This document shows positions 1-10,772 of a DNA stretch of 64,000 nt, piece by piece. The position numbers and the translations under genes are program-made. Origin of the DNA: Amoebophrya sp. A120. Lineage: Eukaryota; Sar; Dinophyceae; Syndiniales; Amoebophryaceae. Under the pieces are notes generated by a model that was given only the letters and a program-made list of their open reading frames with translations, was not told where the DNA came from and made no database searches. The stretch is from contig CAJINV010000021.1 in assembly GCA_905178155.1 (NCBI GenBank), forward strand, positions 411,760 through 475,759, read 5' to 3'. Position 1 is the stretch's first letter. The number at the start of each line of letters is the position of its first letter.

Positions 1-218
1 ATCTGAATCATACAAAAATCTGTGTTGCATGATTACGAATAAAGCTGTTCACTTTTGAGAAGGCCGAGAGGCAGTTTGTCATGCGGAAAAGGCATAGTAA
101 AGATCTCACAGAATCTGTGATGCTACGGCATGCATCACAGACCTCACACGTCATGCAAAACCTGCATCACAAGTCTGGCATTCTTCCAGACCCAGACACT
201 TTTGCAATCCATATACAG
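1..218 (+). mobile_element. Introner element, family A, truncated by window start
   Basis: Right part of an intron-like element whose left end lies outside the window. It ends in the family A inverted repeat (core CCAGACCCAGACA, about 186-198) and then ATA at 211-213, followed by the presumed 5-nt target duplication TACAG (214-218). The interior is closely similar to the complete element at 18400-18666, including the stretch around AATCTGTGTTGC and several TGTCATGC motifs. Coding sequence resumes at 219. The left target copy cannot be checked. Confidence 0.75.
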
Positions 219-1022
219 TGGAACAGTTTCAACATTCCAAACAGTTGTACACGGACGAGGTGGTGAATACGAAGAAGGTGTATGCAATGTAAATTCCCTG
301 TACATGATGTACAAAATGCATGACAAATTTCTCTAACTTGCAGCGTCCAACTTGTCATGCTAGACTAGGAGTGAGGGCAAGTTTTGTCATGCAGAAACTG
401 CATTTGCACGTGTGCGAGAAATTTACTGTGGATAAGGTGTGGATACAGATGATGGAGGTGGCGCGGAGGTTGGCAGAGGAAATCCGGGATGATACGGACG
501 CCGTCGACCCGCTGCCGGCACCGAAGCCGGTATTTATGGTGTACTTTCCGTGTGTGTAGAAATGGAATGGAAGAATTATGTATCTAACTCTATTCGCATG
601 TGAATGTGAAGAGGTCGTGACCGCGTGTTCGTGGTCCGCGTTTACAACGTTGGTTTATCTTTGTCAACTACTATCTCAATCGTTATTGCCATCAACTACT
701 TGTTTATATGTCTTCATGAATGTACAACTTCTACGGATTATGAATGTTGGAGCTGCATCTTCTATTGATGATGTTGTAATCACGACAGGCACCAGCGCCC
801 CCTCCGCCGAAGAAGAAACCCACGTGGGCCGACCATCCCAACTACGACGATACAAAGTGGTCGCAACGGCACCCGGACTGCCCACAGGGACCGCCGTGCG
901 TCTGCGACTGTAACTGCCGCGGAGCCCCGCCGCAAAACTTCATTGACCCACCACCGCCGCCACCGAAACCGTGTCCCACAGTGGACCCACCGCCCGCAGG
1001 GGGAATCACGCCGATTCGATGA
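219..1022 (+). CDS. 3' end of an unknown gene, proline- and cysteine-rich C-terminus
   Basis: Last three exons of a gene that begins upstream. I read exons 219-280, 413-529 and 789-1022, separated by an introner (281-412) and a GT-AG intron (530-788, donor GTATTTAT, acceptor CACGACAG). Joined, they stay open to TGA at 1020-1022. The product contains a helical charged stretch (EVARRLAEEIRDDTDAVD), then a proline-rich segment (PAPPPPKKKP), a Cys cluster (CVCDCNC) and a second Pro run. I do not recognise a family. Reading across both junctions gives protein-like sequence without stops, which supports the exon choice. N-terminal length, targeting and function cannot be judged from this fragment. 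Confidence 0.6.
281..412 (+). mobile_element. Introner element, 132 nt, diverged ends
   Basis: Short insert starting TATGCAATGTAAAT and ending CATTTGCA, with weak inverted similarity between the ends. The flanking 5-mers are AGGTG (276-280) and ACGTG (408-412), one mismatch. Removal of 132 nt keeps the frame, joining AAG GTG to TGC GAG. It carries the TTTGTCATGC motif common to the other elements. It is the shortest and among the most decayed copies here. Confidence 0.6.
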
Positions 1023-1922
1023 TGAAGATTTATTTGACGATAGTTTTCTTTTCCGGACAGAAGCAGGACGACATGGAGGATCGATGGTGATATATTGTCC
1101 GATGTGCTGTTAGTGTCAGTAAGAGGATCGATCTTCCGCCCGACATCTAGGGTCCTGATTGTTGTGTTAGCAATCGTCTCGCCGAAGGAGCGTCGAGCTA
1201 CTATACCATTCTGTCGATGCTGTCGTAGTGGTCGTCGCCAATAGAAAATGGCTTGTGGCAGGGACCTTGAGAGAGACGTAGAGTAGCGCAGCGGAGTCGC
1301 GTTTATTGAAGAATCTGACGGAGTTGCGCGAAAGCTTGAAGACATCTCTGTAGTTCATCTCGTGGTCGTTGTTCTGATAGAGTCGTGAGTTCGTGCGGCA
1401 ATGACCACATGCAAGAGCAGAGGCAGAGGGCACGTCGACGTATTTGTGTCGGACAAGAACGCACAAGATACGCCATTTTGGTAGCATCAGTTTGAAAAAG
1501 AATCCATAAAGTAGGAGCTTAGGGAGCTTTTGACCACGGAACAATAAGGCAGATACATAGAAGTAGAACAAGAACCTGAAGCAGGAGATATGCTAAAGTA
1601 AGAATAAAAACAGATGGGCTTCCGGCTCTCACTCTCTTTGACTGCGTGTGGACGGCGCTGCATTAGAAAAATAATCGGACAATCATTGATCGAACAATGG
1701 TAGAAATACGTACTACGGAGTGGGACAAGCGTACTCTGTCCGATCTTTTGTGGAAGCGCTGGTTGTTCTTGCTCCAAGCTGCATCGTAAAAAGGAATAAG
1801 CCGGCCAGTACATCACTCAGCAAGTGAATCGACTCTAAAGTCGATGCAAGAACAACCTCCAACGACACCAATCGGAAAAGAAAACGTCGACGTCCTGCAA
1901 GACCAAGAGTACCAGCGACGCC
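1023..1922. other. Intergenic region, no feature recognised
   Basis: About 900 nt between the first two genes. Reading frames present on the minus strand are short, mutually overlapping and low-complexity, and they overlap the reverse of the proline-rich exon, so I do not call them. I see no repeat, RNA gene or clear promoter element. Confidence 0.5.
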
Positions 1923-4900
1923 ATGGACTACTCCACGATACGCGAGAAAGAGGTTCCGCCTTTTTACCAGGACTGGATCGGTCGAATTGGAACTACAAAC
2001 CGCGGCGATCATCACGGGACAAGTAAGGGTAACAACAATAAACACACAAGCAGTTGTACAACTATCTCGTCTACGCAACAGGCTCTGAAATTATGCTTCC
2101 TCCATAAGGTCGGCGCCTTAGAAGTCGTCGCCGATGAGGACTTTTACGAGCACAGGGACGGCGTCGTCCTGGGGGAGCGCGGTTCCTTCAGCGCTCGCAG
2201 TAACTCCCCGGGTCGACGGGGGCGGACCGGCGCTGCATCTTCATGGGAGAACATTTTTGGACAAGCCGCGAAGGAAGTAGATGAGGCGCAAGACGAAATA
2301 TCAGAGAACCTCAAGAACATGGCGAGCACGACAGTAGGAGCTTCAACATCCGAACGAGCGCTAGAAGATCCAGTTTGGGAGTTTTTGACACGGCGCGAAA
2401 ACTCGCAGCTGCTGGAGTGGTTCCTAACGAGCGGACCGCCTGGGGATTTGAATAAAGTTTTTCCACAGCAACGAGCGCGACGAGCTTCTCAAACAGGAAC
2501 AAATGGAGGGGCAACGACCTCTACTTCGACGTCCTCGCCCAGACATCAAAGCAGTAGAAAACGCCCCCAACTACATCCCCACGAACAGTGGTGTAGTTTG
2601 ATGCAGGAAGCGGGCGACCCGGAGTCGTGGCAGGCAGCGGCGCGGCTCCTCGCCCTACTTTTGCAAGAGGGGGTGGAGTCCTGTCTGGACGAACTTGACG
2701 CGTTGGTTCCCGAATGGGAGCGCTCGGTGCTGCAGCCGATGAAACCCAGCGGCTTTTTCGGCGGCGGAACTGGCTTGCTGTTTGAGGACTACGCGCTCGC
2801 GCGGGCCGCGGAGGCGGACTCCGTCTTGAGTGTGCAGCTGCAGAGAAGCGGGGACTACTTGACCAATCTGCTGCCACCTGGTCGTGATCATCTCGCGGGT
2901 GGTACGGCAGTGGGAGGACGAGTAGTTGGTTCTGTTGGTAAAAACGAGCTACCAGGTCAACCTGCTGAGCAAACCGGCAGTTCATCCGACGAAGAAAACG
3001 ACAAGTATGGTTCCTCCATCGTGGGCAGCACCAAGGCGACTGCTGACGAAGCCGTGCCAGCTGCTGCAACCGTTGCCGTTCTCGCAAGAAATAAACAAGC
3101 TGCTAGTTGTACAACTACGAAGGGCAACTACGGTACCACCAAAGATGTTCACCTCGCGAAGAAGCATTCTCCCGCACGATCCACATACTTGCGCACCAGC
3201 ACTTCTGACAAGACAAAGCCCCAAGGTAGCCGAGAAATCAACGTGAAGCCGGGATTCGCAGAGCGACCCTCACCCAACTTCGCGCGCGGTCGCGTCAAGG
3301 GAGCGGCAGCGGGGGTTGAGGATGGTGGAGAATCATCTTCTACACGCACCGGAGGCGAGGATGAATACGACAAAAACGATGCAGCGGTGACAAACATTGG
3401 CGTCCTTTCCTGCTGTCTGAACAGTCCCTGTTTACTTGGAACAAAACAGCAGCAGCTCTCCAAGACCAGTTCCAAGAAGCACCTGCAGGTGCAAGCCATT
3501 TTCCGCGAGGCGCGCGCGATGATGCGTTCGGGTGGAGGGTCGTTAGAGGCGCGACTCGCCATTGCGGTCGCTCTGACCTACTGCGGCTGGTGTCAGAATC
3601 GATTTGGTGGGGGAGACCACGGAGTGGATTCTTCAAATTACAGAGGAAGTCGTGGATCAACTTCTGCAGCAGCTTCGCACTACACGCCTCCTCGGTTGCG
3701 CAAGAGCAGCTCGTCGCCGAAGAGAAATGGTTCGCGCAGGAGTGCTGGAGCTGGACGGGCAAGTTTTTCATCTGTCATGAACCACAGCATCAACCAGTCG
3801 CACAAGCTGGATCCGCGGAAGCGCTTGGCGGAGATGTTTGTGCTGGTACGGCGGCCTGCGGTACGAAAAAAGCTGGAGAGTCTGAGCGTCTGGCACCTCC
3901 GATTTCTGGTCGCCACGCCGCTGATGCTGGGGGACTACAGTTCCACACTGGCTGAGGACTTGCTGTGGTTGGAGGAGAGGGGGCCAACAACTACTTCTAC
4001 CGGGGGAACTGTCTTTGCGGAAGGCGGTCAAGGGGGCTCCAGAAGCACCGCGTCGACGTCCGCGACGTCTGGTGCAGGAGCTCGGCAACCAAGCGTCGCA
4101 TCCTCTACGTACGAGGACAAGTACACGGACGAGATGGAGGACGATCAGTCCTCGACTTCGATGGCCGCCGGAGGAAACGCGAATACGCGAAGTTGGATGC
4201 GCCCGCTCCCACTTGCCTTCCCGGCCATCTCCGCCGAAATAACAAGCGTGCAGGAACTGTGGCGCGTGATCTCCTCGAGCTTTCAGATACGCACGAAGAA
4301 CGACGCGGGCGTGGCGTACCAGCACAGCCCCGACCTGTTTTTCCACGCCCGGCCACTGACGTTGCAAAACTTGTGGACCACCGGCGGGCCGCAGGAGGTG
4401 CTGTTGAGCTTTTTTGTCAAACTGTGCCACACGTTGTGCATCCCAGCGGTGAAGGTTGGAGGTCAGCCTACAGCGGTTGATGAGCAGGGTGGTCTTGTTG
4501 ATGTTGGGGGAAGATACTATTCCCCAAAAGGAGCTGGCGCGGTTCTTGCGCGCGATCCTGCGACAGGAAAGTGGCTGGAATTCCGGTTACAACGAACCAC
4601 TACTGACGTGGAAAATGTGGACGACGCTTCTTTCTCCTACGAATTGATGGAGATGTCCCAGCGGCAACTGGTGCAGTCGCTTCCGGCAGGAGCTGCTGAA
4701 CGACTACAACACCCCCAAAAATCTACTTCCACCGCCCGCGGCCCGTACATCTGCAGTGAGATGCTGCGGTGCCAAGCGGAGATGGGTTTTCGCGACCTCA
4801 TCGAGGCGTCCTGGTGCTCCCCCTTGCCGATTCAAGCACTGGCGACGAGCACGGGGCGGGGCGGCACCCACTGCGAGAACCTGGCGGAGGTGTATCAAGT

Positions 4901-6941
4901 GGAAAATTCAAATTCTACTTCTTCAAGTGCAACAACCGCTTTCGCCGGGAGTGCGGGTTGGCTGGCCGACGGCAGCGTGGCCTGGATGGAGATGGATTTA
5001 GGGAAGCCGTGTGTGATCCAAGCCTTGAAATTTGATTGGCTCGCGGAGCCGGAGAGCATTGAGGTCTCCGCGCACCACCACGATTTGTGTCGCCGCCGGA
5101 ACCAGCAGCTTCTGACCGGGGGTACTAGTTGTAGACACCGCCTTGCTCTCGATGACGAGAGCGCGACGGAAATCTTGCCGCGGCAGACCAGTTCCGCCTG
5201 CTCTTCCTCTAGCGGCGAGAACCACAGCTCGGACGAGGCCCCGCCCGAGGACGGCGCGCTGGCCCACCGGCTGACCTCCCCGTACGCGCGAAAACGCTCT
5301 CCGGACGGATCCCCCAAAGTGCTGGAGGTACGGACGTTGAGTCCCGAGCGGCTACGGGAGCTGGTGGGGCAGCACGGAGAAAACATCACGCGGAATGTAC
5401 GGGAGGCAAGCGCGGGTGGGCAGCAGACCTTTCTCGTCGACTCCCCGACCTCACCGGGGCGGAGGCAGATCCGAAGCGGCAGAAGTGCTGCCCGCAATAC
5501 GGCAGAGGTGGAGCACCAGATCGGGATCCAGAACATCTCGCCAGCACATTCCAGAGCGGAAGGAGCAAGAAATTCAACATCAAAAGCGATGTTGACTACA
5601 AATGTCCACGAGGACCACGAAGGCGGCGCCCTTCCGCCTTATTTGCGCTCGGTGGTTGAGCAATCGAAAACGCTGCAGACAGTTCCTGCCACCTCAGCTT
5701 CCGCTGATGGCAGAAGTGGCCCGGCGTGGCGCCTGTTAGACACACACGTGTCAAGAGAGGAAGGGGGCTTTGTAACAACAAGTGTGATTCGTTTGCAAGG
5801 ACTCTTTGGTTCGTCATCATCTCCTGGACGACAACGAGAAGACGAGGACAGGGATGAAACAAACGCTGCAGAACCCCCTTCGACACCCAAGGCCGCTGCA
5901 GCGGACGAAGAAGCTACTGGTACTGCGCGTGCAGAAATTTTACCGCAAGAGCAGTTGCTGGACCAGCAACACGACATCACGACCACGCCACTCCAGCTCC
6001 CCATCCTGCGCTACCTCCGCATTGACCTTCGGGATGCGGTCAGCTCGAATCGACTCGTGCGCGAGCGCTGCTCCATCGGGGTTCGGCGGTTGCAGGTCCA
6101 CGGCTGCGGTTTCTCGGAGCACCGCCGGGCCAAAACTTTGCTGCAGGCACGCGCGGGCCGCGTCTGCGAGCTCTTGTTCGCCGCGGTCGAAGCGTGTCCG
6201 ACGAACATACTCGCCTGGCGCCAACTGTTCTGGATCCTGACTGTTTTCGTCCACGAGCAGGTGCAGGAGACGAAACTGTTATTGTGAGGAAAAATATCCC
6301 CTCCCCATATTGAAACGGAAATTTGTGTTGCTGGATTTGTGTACACAAATCTGCTCTGTCTTGCAGTGAGGCACTGCAGGCAAAGCCTAAGCCTATGTAG
6401 GTGTGTTTTGATGTAGGTGCTTAGCATAGCAGAGGCCTGCCATGTAGCTGCAACAGCAATACAAATCGCCTGCATAGTCCGGCGGATTCTTTGGATTTGC
6501 CCTCTTGCAAGAGAGACAGGATTTGTGGCCACAAATCAGCATCGCAAATTTTTCGGGGCGTGCCCGTTCAATATGGGGAGAAGGGATTTTTCCTTACGAT
6601 AACTGTGCTCGAGAAACCGCCACGCCTGGATCTCCGAGGCCGTCGCGCGGGCGAGGAGAAAAAACGAGGCGGGAACTTCTGGTATCAACAGTTTGGCGGT
6701 CACTCACGACTCGGTGTCGGCAGTTCTGCGGTTTCGAATGGAAGAGATTTTTGCTGAGAACAAGGACACGCAAGTACTAGGAGATGAAAAATCAAGGAGG
6801 AAATCGTCCGAAACGTCGCACCAGGTGGAGGAAGATGATGGTGAACAAGAAGCCTGTGAAGTACTAGAACAACCCTACATCCTCCTCGATCGGCTGTGGC
6901 AGGAGTACATCCGGTTTTCGAGCGCTGACTGTGGCAACTGA
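1923..6941 (+). CDS. Giant low-complexity protein with split discoidin (F5/8 type C)-like domain
   Basis: Exons 1923-6279 and 6607-6941 give 1563 aa. The first ~750 residues are mostly Ser/Thr/Gly/Arg-rich. Around aa 780-850 is a more ordered block (PDLFFHARPLTLQNLW). Around aa 985-1055 comes a segment typical of the start of a discoidin or galactose-binding-like fold (GSAGWLADGSVAWMEMDLG, then VIQALKFDWL). After a ~300-residue Ser-rich insertion, the closing strands appear (ILRYLRIDLR... IGVRRLQVHG, about aa 1362-1400). That order matches F5/8C domains, which bind glycans or lipids, but the domain is split by an unusually long insert. No signal peptide is obvious at the chosen ATG; an upstream start or exon is possible. 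The short second exon is joined in frame by excision of an introner and ends at TGA. Biological role unknown. Confidence 0.7.
6280..6606 (+). mobile_element. Introner element, family E, 327 nt
   Basis: Element TATTGTGAGG...CCTTACGATA with inverted repeats containing the core CCCCATATTGAA, flanked by the exact 5-nt duplication ACTGT (6275-6279 and 6602-6606). Length is a multiple of three; excision joins ACG AAA CTG T to GC TCG AGA and extends the reading frame past the TGA at 6285 by 112 codons. The same family sits at 15332-15665. Confidence 0.85.
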
Positions 6942-7657
6942 AGAAATCTACTCCAGGACTGCTGGGAGGTGATGTAGTTCCAGGGACGAAAGCGAGGCAG
7001 CTTCCACCCTGCAGCTCTCTGGAAGGGCATTTGCTACTCGGTCGGGGGGCGCAAGCACCAGCTTGCTTTACAATGATTGAGATTCCAAGCTTCCTAGAAG
7101 ACGAGCGAAGACGTCGGCACGACCGACCAAGAAATGCACGCAGATGAAGATGTATGATTGAATATGTAAAACGAACGCTACTTGATGAAAAATGTAAGGT
7201 CCTAAATTAGGAGGAAAATGTCGAACACATCAACTTTTGTACGAGTGCGCTTGAAGACCACAGTGTGTGTGCGTCTGGACAGCAGTAGTCAGGCTGACTT
7301 CGCTGTCTTGCCAGCATGCTGTTTCTACTTGAGTGTGATCTTCTCCTCTCATACATAGTGAAGGAGCTTCATGAGAGAACGAGGCATCTATTGGACCGCT
7401 ATCTTCCACGGCAGTCAACTACTGAAGAATTCGCGGGGAGGAGTGCTGCTGCGTCGAGAACTACAACGAGGGGGCAATAAAGTGAATAAGATGTAAATGA
7501 TTTTTCATGAGTATGAGTGCAGGGCGGGGACAGAGTGACAGTGGGTAATCGTAGAGCAACAGCGAGAACAGCTTTCTGATACGCCAGAAACAGTAGACAA
7601 GAGGGCTGCGAGCCACAGCCACGTGACGTAGAAGCTGCAGTGGCATAGATCGCGAGC
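6942..7657. other. Intergenic region, no feature recognised
   Basis: About 700 nt of mixed composition between the discoidin-like gene and the first sialyltransferase. Only short, non-homologous reading frames on either strand. No repeat or RNA gene seen. Confidence 0.5.
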
Positions 7658-10078
7658 ATGAGGGCATCATCTTTTTCACGACCTCGCAGTAGTTGTACCA
7701 GGGGCTCAATGAGGAGGCCGCGGTGGTCTGCTCTGGTACAGTGTGCGCTCGTACTTGCTGAACTCGCTGCAGGCTTCATCTACCTGGACAAGGACCTCAA
7801 GTCCGCTGGCTCTACAGGCAAGCTGCTGCGAAAGCAAAAGGACGAGGGCAGGAACGACATCAATTTCAGCAAGGGCTTCTATGACGAACTTGACCCACAG
7901 GCGACACGGCCGGCGCCTGAGAAGATGAAGCTGTTGACCCTCGATCGTCGTGTAAGCAGAGACTCGATCGCAATCGGCGGCGATGGGACTACTGCGTCTG
8001 CAGAGGGGAAGCAGCTGCTCTGTGCGCTGCGTGACTCGGGTCGAGTTTGCGTTCCCGTTGTGGGAGACGACAAAAGGAGAAGCTGCGTCGCGAATTCGAG
8101 CGAATGCCACACAGGAGCAGCCGGGCGGCGAGGACGATGCAGCAGCAACTTCCTCTTTTGCGGCTAAGAGTAGGAGACTATCACTTTCTTCACCAGAACA
8201 AGAGTCTCTTGCAGCGGAAGCACAAGGAGCCCCCGACCCCGAGCAAGAAGACGCCTCTACTTTCTACCGTCCGCCCCTGGTGGGGAAAAGCTGCGCGATC
8301 GTGTCGAACAGTGGCGCCATGCTTTTGCACTCCTACGGAGACGAGATTGACGCGCACGATTTCGTACTGCGCATGAACCGAGCGCCGACGCGAGGCTTTG
8401 AAAAACACGTGGGGAAGAGGGAAAGCATTCGCGCGGGGTGGGACAGCACGCAATTCTTGAGGGCATTCTGTACTGAACGAGGTGCGGCACTAGAAGCGAC
8501 GGGAACGTCTTCAAGCGGCGTCGCGGATGAATCAGTGATTGAAGGAGCGAAGAACAGCAGCTCTGCTGGAGGTGCGTCAGCGTCGTCGCGCGAAACCGTC
8601 TACGTTCCTGAAGAGTTCATTCCGAGTCCCGAATGCATGCAAGTAACGCAAAATGAAAACAACGAGCAGGACGTGCAGACCGAGCTGAAAACAGCCGCAG
8701 CTGCCCCACCAGACTTGTCAGAGCACACTGTTGCTTCTGTTGCCGAGCAAGAGAAGAGACGAGGGAGCATCAGCTCAACACGACCTCCCCTAGTTGTACC
8801 GTTCATGAAGACGTGGCAGAACGTCGGCATCATAGACGACACTTCGATCACTCGCTTCCTCCAGGAGCAGTATGGCGCTTCTGAGGCGTTGGCGTCTCTT
8901 CAGGGTGGCGGTGGAGAGACATCCGGGGCTTACTACGGCGTCATCTTGCTCTATGGATGTGTCAGAGTTGAGATCGACAAAGTTGAAATAACTTGTAATG
9001 CATAAAATGGATACCATTTGGAAGCCCAATTTCCAAGCGGCGCATGACAAATTTCCGGAGCATCGGAATCCAATTTGTCGTGCTGTTTGGGCACAGAAGA
9101 CCGCTTCTGTCATGCTCCTTTAGCAGCTCTTTTCCAAACCCTAAATAGGCTCACAATCTGCCTCGCTTGCCATCCCGGCAAGAGAGGCAATTCATGCCTT
9201 GCAATTTATGCATGAGACATTATTTCAACTTTGACGATTTCAATTCTGACGCCTCCACATGCTCGGCTACTGCGACCACGTCGATTTTTACGAGATGGCA
9301 CCGTCGGAAGCGGCCCTGATATGCAAGAAAAAACTGTATGCGGGTAAGTCTGTAAATGCAAAGCTGCATGCGACACAGTTACTGTTACACTTGTCATGCT
9401 AGTACAACCCACCAGCCATGAGGTCCTATTTCATGTGCGTTTTCATGTACTAGCTATGCATGACGGGATTTTTTCCTTGTCAAGCAGAGCAAATTTGTCA
9501 TGCTGTCAAACGAAGACACCTATAGTAACACAGTTTTTTTCTTCGATACCTGACGCAACAGAACCACTACTATTCATCATTCTTTGGTGGCGAGATCCAA
9601 GACGAGCGGCCAAGTACGGAGAACGAACCCTGGGGCCGGGGGGCCTTGACGAACAGCTTCCACGCGTGGGTCCTATGCATTGCAAATATGTCTGGGTCTG
9701 TGGAAGATTGCGCGACTTGTCCTGCTCGGCCAGCACCACCCAAAAGCCTCTCAATTTTTTTTTTTTTGTGTTATGCAAAAACACAGTTATTTCTCATGCA
9801 GAATAGCAATAGACAACACCTTCTAGCACCGCAGACGAAACTTGTTATGCTGGACCGTCAACTGATTAATTGTGGCGTCCTCAAGATGAGCCAACTAGCG
9901 TCACATGTTTCCGGAACCACATCGATGACATGCTTGCATTTGATAGGTCCGCGCGGAGCACGATTTTTTTCGTCGAGTGGCAATCACACCAGCGGAAGAA
10001 AGCCTCCGAACAGGGAAGCTGCGCATCCAGGGGCTCTCAACACTCACGGAGGAGGACTGCGCAGGTGCACCAAACTGA
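7658..10078 (+). CDS. GT29 sialyltransferase-like protein, copy 1, frameshifted near 8038
   Basis: Type II membrane glycosyltransferase of the sialyltransferase family, expected to transfer sialic acid from CMP-sialate to glycans in the Golgi. Reading starts at 7658 with a signal anchor (SALVQCALVLAELAAGFIYL). The L motif is clear (GKSCAIVSNSGAMLL, then EIDAHDFVLRMNRAP), as are the S/motif region GYCDHVDFYE, a motif III-like NHYYS, and a VS-like FHAWVRAEHDFF, in which His and Glu are one residue further apart than in the usual H-x4-E. Exons run to 8951, then 9265-9319, 9554-9673 and 9951-10078, all separated by introners. The N-terminal part and the catalytic part are in different frames: near 8038 this copy reads CTCGGGTCG where the tandem copy has CTCAGTCG, one base longer. 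The gene is therefore either a recent pseudogene, an assembly error, or starts at an internal ATG (7983) without the anchor. The paralogue downstream is intact. Confidence 0.75.
8952..9264 (+). mobile_element. Introner element with 40-nt inverted repeats, 313 nt
   Basis: Begins TATGGATGTGTCAG and ends CGCCTCCACA; about 40 nt at each end are inverted copies with few mismatches. Flanked by the exact duplication TGCTC (8947-8951 and 9260-9264). Excision gives VILL-GYCDHV, which matches the paralogue's VMLL-GYCDHV exactly. Length is not a multiple of three, so removal is required to reach the conserved motif. Confidence 0.9.
9320..9553 (+). mobile_element. Introner element, family F, 234 nt
   Basis: Element TATGCAAGAAAAAACTGT...CAGTTTTTTTCTTCGATA with exact duplication CCTGA (9315-9319, 9549-9553). 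Same family and orientation as 16372-16597. It interrupts the codon after A-A-L, the same position and phase at which the paralogue carries a different insert (12746-12946). Confidence 0.85.
9674..9950 (+). mobile_element. Introner element absent from the paralogue, 277 nt
   Basis: Starts TATGCATTGCAAATATGTC, ends TTGCATTTGATA, exact duplication GGTCC (9669-9673, 9946-9950). The left end combines sequence seen in family B (TGCATTGCAAA) with the TGTCTGGGTCTG core of family A. Excision joins HAWV to RAEHDFF. The tandem paralogue is uninterrupted at the corresponding site (GLLRAEHDFF, about 13225-13250), so this is a copy-specific intron. Confidence 0.85.
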
Positions 10079-10772
10079 AAATTTGGTGCGGTTGCATTCT
10101 TTCGCTTTCATCTGGCACCCGTAGAAGTGCAGCGAGCGCGAGCTGGTGAACCGCCCGCGAGGGCGGCGCGGGGAAACCCGCGAACGCCACGAAATCGTGG
10201 ACAAAATAGAATTCTACGAAAGCCATGCGATAAGGTCAGGACACACAGAACAGAGTTACATAATGCATGGGACGAGTCTGATTTTCATTTTTTATTTTTT
10301 ACACGCTGCACCACCTCCACCAGGGTGGAGGAGCAAATACTTCATGACTTGGGAGAATAGACACGAACAAGTACTTTACTACTGTCGCTCGGAGTAGATG
10401 TAGAAGAAGTGACACCTGTAAGTTGTTCTTTGATAGCACCACCGCTCGAGATGAACGACGGAATGCGCAGCGTCAAGCTAGTGTAGTTGTGGAATGTCGA
10501 ACTGACAATGTGCGTGCACCGCAACGAGGGGTTAGTGGAGGTTTTGGTACATGACCACACAGACAAGAGGGCGGAGCGGAAGATTAAGTATGTTCGTTCA
10601 ACGCCGCCAGATAGACACTGCACGTCGAGAAGATCAGCAGTGATATGGTGCTACTAGCGAAGATCCAGCAGGTATTTTTTGCTGTGGGTACTATAGGAGA
10701 GCTAGAACAACTACAACTTCTAGGAGAGGTACTTCTACCAGAGGCCGCGCCGCTCCACCAGAGTCAGAGACC
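10079..10772. other. Intergenic or 3'-UTR region between the sialyltransferase copies
   Basis: The first ~130 nt resemble the region downstream of copy 2 (shared AAGTGCAGCGA block near 10127 and 13440). It is open in more than one frame in both copies, so it may be duplicated 3' UTR or a poorly resolved extra exon. The remainder holds nothing I recognise. Confidence 0.4.

Noticed and set aside
842-2078. Minus-strand frames overlapping the first two genes
   Set aside because: They are shadows of a proline-rich + strand exon and of low-complexity sequence.
10127-10397. Possible extra C-terminal exon of sialyltransferase copy 1 (KCSERE frame)
   Set aside because: A related block follows copy 2, but frames and splice sites do not agree between the copies, and both proteins already end with a family-like terminal Cys; kept as likely 3' UTR.
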